Shown: piece by piece, positions 59,212 through 64,000 of the stretch
How positions within the stretch are numbered: position 1 is the stretch's first letter
Layout: each line of letters opens with the position of its first letter
NCBI GenBank assembly: GCA_002494645.1
Contig: DACE01000031.1
Span: 7,276 to 71,275 of the forward strand
Length of the DNA stretch: 64,000 nt
From: Euryarchaeota archaeon UBA256
GTDB lineage: Archaea; Thermoplasmatota; Poseidoniia; Poseidoniales; Poseidoniaceae
Direction: 5' to 3'
Notes under the pieces: model-generated
The model's input: only the letters and a program-made list of their open reading frames with translations
Databases searched by the model: none
What the model was told of the DNA's origin: nothing
Program-made: the position numbers and the translations under genes

Positions 59212-62200
59212 TCACAGGTTTTCAAGGTCAAACATGGTCGGGATAGCTGCTTCCTGTTCGGCCTGTTGTCGCAATTCATGTTGCTTCCATTCGGGAAGTC
59301 CTTCGGTTCCTTCCCATCCAAGCGATCGTGCTTCGGCATAATTCCCTTCAGCAATGTAGTGCTGAATCCAAGCCTGACGACGTTCTTCTTCCTGTCCGAA
59401 TGATTCCTGAACCATTTGTTCGTCCCGCTTTGCCTGAACGGCCTTTCGCCGACTTGCAGCCTTCGATATTTGTGCGACAAAGATGAGGGCCAATAGGAAG
59501 ATAATGGCTCCACCCATGAATTGAAGGGTGCTCAAGTTTGCACTCAGTAAAGACTCCCCTTCATCTTCAACCGCTTGGAGCGTTGGGTCTGATTCAATAT
59601 TGCAGGTGACCGCCGTACGGGCGCCTTCAAAGACCTCAGGGTCCCAAATACAAGGGTCGTTCAGGTCCGAGACACCATCGCCATCGGAATCAAGACATCC
59701 AAAGACATCGACCGTTGAGGTACCTGGAACCTTTGGGCATTCATCGGGTTGATATGCTGCACGGGGTAATGCGTCTTCTTCAGCATCCAAGGGCGTGTAC
59801 ACGGCATTATCACCGTACCCGTCACCGTCAAAGTCGTTCCACTGTGAGACCCGGAGTGGGAAATTATCCACTCGATTATAACTGCTCAAGTTATCGCCCC
59901 AGCCGTCTCCATCAACGTCTGACCACTGGCTCATGATGTCGGGGAAGGCATCGCCACGTTGTTCTCGTAAGGTAATGAACATGCCAATGTTCTCGTCATC
60001 TGCAACCGTGGTGTTGGTGAAGAAATAGTTGTCACCCCATCCGTCACCATCGGTGTCAAGCCATTGCTCGAAATCCTCGGGGAAGGCGTCGTCTTCATCT
60101 GCATAGCCGTCTAAATCAGCATCTGGGCAACCCTGTCGTCCCTTTTCAAAGGACTTGCCGAAAACATCTACGCAATCATCCCCGCTCGGCACCAGCGTGT
60201 TATCGCCATAGCCGTCACCGTCGCTATCGGCCCATTGGAAGGGGTCGTCGGGGAAGGCGTCTACGGGGTCAGTAACTCCGTCAAGGTCTGAATCGGGGCA
60301 GCCGCGTGTCGCATCATCAAAGGATTCGCCGTATTCCAGCGGACATACGTCTCCGTTGATTCCATCGGGGTTATCGCCGTAGGTATCGCCATCTTCGTCG
60401 CTCCACTGCGTGGGGTCGCTCGGGAAAGCATCACCGTTGGTGCCTCCAGGGTTATCGCCGTAGCCGTCGCCGTCCGAATCCTTCCACTGGCTGGTGTCGT
60501 CTGGGAATGCGTCGGGGTTGCTCCCGTTGGGATTGTCGCCGCGATTATCACCGTCCCGGTCAGCCCACTGAGTGGGGTCGTCGGGGAATGGGTCGCCAGC
60601 ATTGGAGTATCCGTCACCGTCACGATCTGCGCACCCAATTCGGTCCACCGTTGAGGTGCCGGCTGTGGAAGGGCAATCATCGGCGTTTTGACCGCTCGCG
60701 TTGCTACCGAAACCGTCGCCATCCTCGTCACACCATTGCGTCGGGTCGTTCGGGAAGGCGTCAGCACCGAAACAATCTGCGGTTGATGCCCACCCCGGTG
60801 TGGGGTCTGAGTATCCATCACCGTCAGAGTCGAGGCATCCCAAGCGGTCGTATTGAGAATCACCCCATTGATACGGGCAGCCATCGGGTCGGTCGCTGTT
60901 TTGATTGTCACCAACCCAATCACCATCAGAATCAAGATATTGGGTTCGGTCAAGAGGGAAGGCGTCGGTTTGGTTGGCAAGGGGAAGTAAATCACCGGGC
61001 CAAGCGGAGGGTCGGTAGGAGACCCAAGAGGCGTTGTCAAAGTTATCTCCAAATCCATCACCATCGGTGTCGTTCCATTGCGTAGAATCCGTTGGGAATG
61101 CGTCACCGCTCTGATTCACATGGATTTGGTATTCATTCAGTTCAAAGAGGTAGTTGTCGCCACGACCATCGCCGTCTGCATCGACCCACTGGTCGGGATT
61201 GTTTGGAGCCCAATCACCTGCATCCGACCAGCCGTCGCCGTCGCTGTCTGGGCAGCCAAAGCGGTCTTCTGTCGACGTTCCAAAGGTAGCAATGCATGCA
61301 TCGGGTTGGTAGGCGGGTTCGGGATTGTCACCAAAACCATCGCCGTCGCCATCAGCCCACTGCGTGCCTTCGGAGGGGAAGGCATCAACGACGCCATCGC
61401 CTTGGTCGGTGGAATTGTAGCCGTCGTTATCTTCATCGATGTCTGCAAACCAATAATACACGCCCTCGTCGTTACGCCCGTGAGCAGTCACAATGTGCGT
61501 GCTGTCAGGACTCCATGTCACGCCGTTAACAACCCCACACTGATTGTTATTGCCCGATGTGCAACCACCGGGCCGGGGGCCGCTAAAGGAATCGACTTGA
61601 TTGCCCGAATTTGACTGGTAAACACGTGCTGTAGCGCCGTCGGCTTGATACCAATTCATGCCAGCGACGACTTGAATACTATCGCTGGAGAAGGTGGTTG
61701 ATGCACACGAAGTTGAAACGGTCTTTTCCCAAATCCTCGACCATGCTCCGTTTGCATACTGATACATGTCAAAGCTTGCTGATGAGCCCTCCCACCCTCC
61801 GCACATGGAGAGATAATTTCCATCTGGAGACCATGCCAATGCATTGACAGCAGCGGGAGGATTGGTGATGGTCCATGTCGTGGCGCGAGACGTCGTGTTC
61901 ACGATGTAGATGTCGCTGTTTCCTGCGAGGGCTAAATAGGCGCCATCTGGCGAGAAAGCAGCATCATAAAATCGGTCCTCACCGTTTGGATTGACGGCAT
62001 AGAGTTCGGCCCCCGTGGCCACGCTGATCACGGCTACTTCGCCGTTTGTTCCGCCGTTTCCTGAGCGCCCAATGGCAACGGCAACAGAGGAACTGTCAGG
62101 TGAGAATTCAACATTGTTGACTTGGTCACCGCCCCCAACATCCACGCTAATCCTTCCGTGAAGCGACGTAAGGTTGCTGCTGTAGTAAATGTCAATGCTG

Positions 62201-62667
62201 TCGTCATTGCGCGCTGAAGCAATGTACTGGCCGTCGGGTGAATAGTCCACGCCGTTGACATCATTGCCCGTATTGACCGAGCGGACATTGGTCCACGTGC
62301 TGGCGTTCCAGATTCGAACGAAGCCGTCTTCGGAACCCGTTACAATGAACTCTCCGTCTGGAGAGTATTTCACACCGTAATAGTCGCTGCTTGAACTGGT
62401 CGTGAATTCGTTTTGATAATTCGGATTCCCAATCGCCCATGCGTCATTATAATCGGAAGTCCCATCGCCATCGCGGTCAGGGCAGCCATTCTTGTCAACG
62501 GTTGAGGTGCCTGCAGCCCACGGGCAATCATCAGAGCCATCTTGCACACCGTCGCCGTCTGAATCCGCCGCTTGAGCGGCGAGGCTCAACAGGGATACGA
62601 GAAATAAAAACGAAAGGAGAAAAGCTTTGTTTTTTGGAGCCAAAACCAATTTATTGGCACATGTCAT
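59212..62667 (-). CDS. Surface protein: WD40 propeller plus about 20 TSP3-like calcium repeats
   Basis: 1151 residues. Signal peptide about 1-33; two TSP3-like units; a WD40-like beta-propeller (about 80-400, VKYSPDGEFIVTGSEDGFVRIWN and repeats of SPDG); then about 18 Asp-rich units, many with the regular form AFPxDPTQWxDxDGDGxGDNPxG; a membrane helix (about 1065-1087) and a cytoplasmic tail (WIQHYIAEGNYAEARSLGW). A calcium-stiffened stalk presenting the propeller is inferred. A TATA element 22-26 bases upstream implies a nearly leaderless message. Possibly in one unit with the membrane regulator gene downstream. Confidence 0.82.
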   Translation of the reverse strand: MTCANKLVLAPKNKAFLLSFLFLVSLLSLAAQAADSDGDGVQDGSDDCPWAAGTSTVDKNGCPDRDGDGTSDYNDAWAIGNPNYQNEFTTSSSSDYYGVKYSPDGEFIVTGSEDGFVRIWNASTWTNVRSVNTGNDVNGVDYSPDGQYIASARNDDSIDIYYSSNLTSLHGRISVDVGGGDQVNNVEFSPDSSSVAVAIGRSGNGGTNGEVAVISVATGAELYAVNPNGEDRFYDAAFSPDGAYLALAGNSDIYIVNTTSRATTWTITNPPAAVNALAWSPDGNYLSMCGGWEGSSASFDMYQYANGAWSRIWEKTVSTSCASTTFSSDSIQVVAGMNWYQADGATARVYQSNSGNQVDSFSGPRPGGCTSGNNNQCGVVNGVTWSPDSTHIVTAHGRNDEGVYYWFADIDEDNDGYNSTDQGDGVVDAFPSEGTQWADGDGDGFGDNPEPAYQPDACIATFGTSTEDRFGCPDSDGDGWSDAGDWAPNNPDQWVDADGDGRGDNYLFELNEYQIHVNQSGDAFPTDSTQWNDTDGDGFGDNFDNASWVSYRPSAWPGDLLPLANQTDAFPLDRTQYLDSDGDWVGDNQNSDRPDGCPYQWGDSQYDRLGCLDSDGDGYSDPTPGWASTADCFGADAFPNDPTQWCDEDGDGFGSNASGQNADDCPSTAGTSTVDRIGCADRDGDGYSNAGDPFPDDPTQWADRDGDNRGDNPNGSNPDAFPDDTSQWKDSDGDGYGDNPGGTNGDAFPSDPTQWSDEDGDTYGDNPDGINGDVCPLEYGESFDDATRGCPDSDLDGVTDPVDAFPDDPFQWADSDGDGYGDNTLVPSGDDCVDVFGKSFEKGRQGCPDADLDGYADEDDAFPEDFEQWLDTDGDGWGDNYFFTNTTVADDENIGMFITLREQRGDAFPDIMSQWSDVDGDGWGDNLSSYNRVDNFPLRVSQWNDFDGDGYGDNAVYTPLDAEEDALPRAAYQPDECPKVPGTSTVDVFGCLDSDGDGVSDLNDPCIWDPEVFEGARTAVTCNIESDPTLQAVEDEGESLLSANLSTLQFMGGAIIFLLALIFVAQISKAASRRKAVQAKRDEQMVQESFGQEEERRQAWIQHYIAEGNYAEARSLGWEGTEGLPEWKQHELRQQAEQEAAIPTMFDLENL
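59640..61450 (-). repeat. Tandem DGDGxGDN calcium-repeat region (coding)
   Basis: About 18 units of roughly 80-110 bases. The GDNPxGxNxDAFPxDPTQW core recurs almost unchanged four times in 60360-60620 (minus strand), so recent unit duplication is likely. Confidence 0.7.
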
Positions 62668-62687
62668 GGTAATGGGAACATTGTCGG

Positions 62688-62693
62688 TATAAA
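62688..62693. promoter_or_regulatory. Shared TATA element of two divergent genes
   Basis: TATAAA on the plus strand reads TTTATA on the minus strand. Minus-strand initiation would fall at the start codon of the surface protein (62667); plus-strand initiation near 62715 would give a 44-base leader for the STAND gene. Confidence 0.45.
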
Positions 62694-62758
62694 GGGTTTT
62701 TTGGGAAGATGCTCAAACAAAACATCACCGTTCTTCACAAACACGAAGTCTTGAACAC

Positions 62759-64000
62759 ATGAAAGGACTAGCCATCACCATGGCGGGAGACATACCCAAG
62801 GTCAATGTCGCTGCCCGCGACCGGATTCTGCTCCATCTGTTCGCTAATGTCGAATGGGCTGACCGCTACCTTGTCCCTGCAGCAATGACCCGCCCGGGAA
62901 TCGCTGAAGCATGTGCTCAACACCCGCCAAACGTGAGTCGGACGATGCGGCAATTGCTCAAAGAGGAGCTTGTTGAAGAGCATACCAGAGCAGTACAAGG
63001 CGATGAGCGACGGCAAAAAACATGGCAGTTGACTGGAGAGGGGCGTGAGGTCTCAAAGCAGCGCCATAACGAACTCTCGGCCACGAAGATTCTCCTGCGA
63101 AACGTCGATGGCGACTTGCTTGAAGTCAAAGCATCGGAGGCTTCTGAAGTTCTCAAAACCGAACTTACGTTGCTTCAAATTCTCCTTCACGCCCAACACG
63201 AAGGCGTGCTCACCTACGGAGATATTCGCTTCGGCAACATTCGCAAACAGGGAACTGAAGACCAAGTTCCACCTCCAGGACGGTTGACGCCACTGGTCGG
63301 TGTTCATGCCACCTACGCCAATGCACCACCAGCAACGCGCCCGGTCTACGGGCGTGACGCAGAACTTGAAAAATTGAAGACTTGGTTTGCAGATCGTCAC
63401 CCCTGCATGGTCATTCACGGCATTGCAGGTATTGGAAAGTCGACTCTCGTAGCGCATTGGCTGCACGAGCACATGAAAGACGACCCTTACCTTTCGGTGT
63501 GCTGGTATACCTGTCAGCCTTGGGACCGCGCGCTTGGACTTGCAACAAGTCTGCTGCACCGCTTTGGTATTGATGAATACCATGACCCCTACCACATCAT
63601 CGATACGCTCCCTCTTTCACCAGGAGCGGAAATGGACGTTGATGCGTGGAGGCGTCGCTTGCTTGCCTACATGACCGATGCAAATACCATCCGGGAACGC
63701 TTCAAAGACCAGGTCGGAGGGCCTCCTCCATACTGGCTCATCGTGCTTGATGACATCCACCATGTCAGCGAACAAGCACGTCATCTTCTCGGCTCGTTGC
63801 TGCAAATTGCGCAAAATGCTCCACTTCGGGTGGTCTTCGTTTCTCGAACGGAGATGGATGTTTACGACCGAAGGGATGTTCACATCCGCGACAGAGTCCG
63901 AGAATTGCCCCTTACAGGCTTATCGTTGAAAGCCACGGAAACATGGCTTTCCACACTTGGAGACGACAGCAAACCATCTGCAGAAGAATTCCACGCTGCG
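62759..64000 (+). CDS. STAND/NACHT-like ATPase with N-terminal winged helix, C-terminus cut by window edge
   Basis: 414 codons, open to the last base. Residues about 15-100 form a winged helix-turn-helix (RDRILLHLFANVEWADRYLVP, PNVSRTMRQLLKEELVEEH). Residues about 200 on are a signal-transduction ATPase: VYGRDAELEKLKTWF, P-loop GIAGIGKST (221-229), Walker B LIVLDDIHH (D331, D332) and the sensor strand RVVFVSRTE. This order matches MalT/AfsR-like regulators and NB-ARC proteins, in which ligand binding by C-terminal repeats triggers ATP-dependent oligomerisation. The sensor part is outside the window. The second ATG at 62780 is also possible. Confidence 0.85.
   Translation, partial: MKGLAITMAGDIPKVNVAARDRILLHLFANVEWADRYLVPAAMTRPGIAEACAQHPPNVSRTMRQLLKEELVEEHTRAVQGDERRQKTWQLTGEGREVSKQRHNELSATKILLRNVDGDLLEVKASEASEVLKTELTLLQILLHAQHEGVLTYGDIRFGNIRKQGTEDQVPPPGRLTPLVGVHATYANAPPATRPVYGRDAELEKLKTWFADRHPCMVIHGIAGIGKSTLVAHWLHEHMKDDPYLSVCWYTCQPWDRALGLATSLLHRFGIDEYHDPYHIIDTLPLSPGAEMDVDAWRRRLLAYMTDANTIRERFKDQVGGPPPYWLIVLDDIHHVSEQARHLLGSLLQIAQNAPLRVVFVSRTEMDVYDRRDVHIRDRVRELPLTGLSLKATETWLSTLGDDSKPSAEEFHAA

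Noticed and set aside
60261..61106. 281-residue Thr/Pro-rich minus-strand frame and matching plus-strand frames
   Set aside because: Off-frame reading of the tandem DGDG repeats; repeat periodicity keeps several frames open.
1..64000. CRISPR array, rRNA or insertion sequences
   Set aside because: No regularly spaced identical repeats outside coding regions, no rRNA-like stretch and no transposase-like protein were found by reading the window.

Overview
The window reads as archaeal chromosome, most likely a marine planktonic euryarchaeon of the Marine Group II / Candidatus Poseidoniales type (Thermoplasmatota). This assignment is inferred from gene content; there is no rRNA in the window. Archaeal markers are the PolD large subunit, PriL, Hjc, MC1 chromatin protein, Sec61 beta, Rpo3, the S13-S4-S11-Rpo3 order, MptE-like pterin kinase, pantoate kinase, DUF373 and a tRNA-Ser with encoded CCA. 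The marine Group II flavour comes from an aerobic haem-copper oxidase operon, very large secreted proteins with thrombospondin-type-3-like calcium repeats, and bacterial-type metabolic and lipid genes (RibD, acyltransferase, bacterial-type LeuRS). No CRISPR array, rRNA, intein or recognisable insertion sequence was seen.

Layout. 1-6.3 kb: a truncated secreted protein, signal peptidase, two resolvase-like nucleases facing apart (RNase H-fold protein and Hjc), a PDZ site-2 protease and a macro-domain protein. 6.5-11.8 kb: a 1763-residue surface protein in which PA14 and LamG domains sit inside a TIGR03790-like domain. 11.8-15.7 kb: a chromatin and recombination island (RAM protein, MC1, Xer recombinase, a small Cys-rich basic protein, an HhH plus H1-tail protein) followed by Sec61 beta. 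15.7-21.8 kb: membrane proteins, a NOL1/NOP2/Sun methyltransferase, an Lrp regulator and a Toprim/DUF167 pair. 22.0-28.8 kb: cytochrome oxidase operon (II-I-III-IV-SCO) ending against tRNA-Ser(UGA). 28.9-39.4 kb: lipoprotein, lipid kinase, RibD, CBS, DUF373, acyltransferase, PriL, MptE. 39.4-50.9 kb: PolD large subunit, PyrE, methyltransferase, ribosomal/RNA polymerase cluster, pantoate kinase, CDIN1-like nuclease. 51-64 kb: two calcium-repeat surface proteins, LeuRS, a membrane-tethered winged-helix regulator and the start of a STAND-type ATPase.

How the genes work together. The oxidase operon encodes a terminal oxidase with its copper chaperone; three of its five proteins carry unusual extracytoplasmic additions. 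Replication and repair functions (PolD, PriL, Hjc, Xer) are scattered singly. Gene packing is extreme: all 12 convergent gene pairs overlap or end within 2 nt of each other. The signals most worth following are the SCO protein split by a large insertion, the COX1 fusion, the membrane-anchored tandem winged-helix regulator downstream of a surface protein, the bacterial/eukaryote-like acyltransferase and the chromatin island. No stretch longer than 300 bases lacks a gene; the largest gaps are 12446-12677 (structured leader, hairpins) and 21829-22041 (divergent promoter region, nothing else seen).
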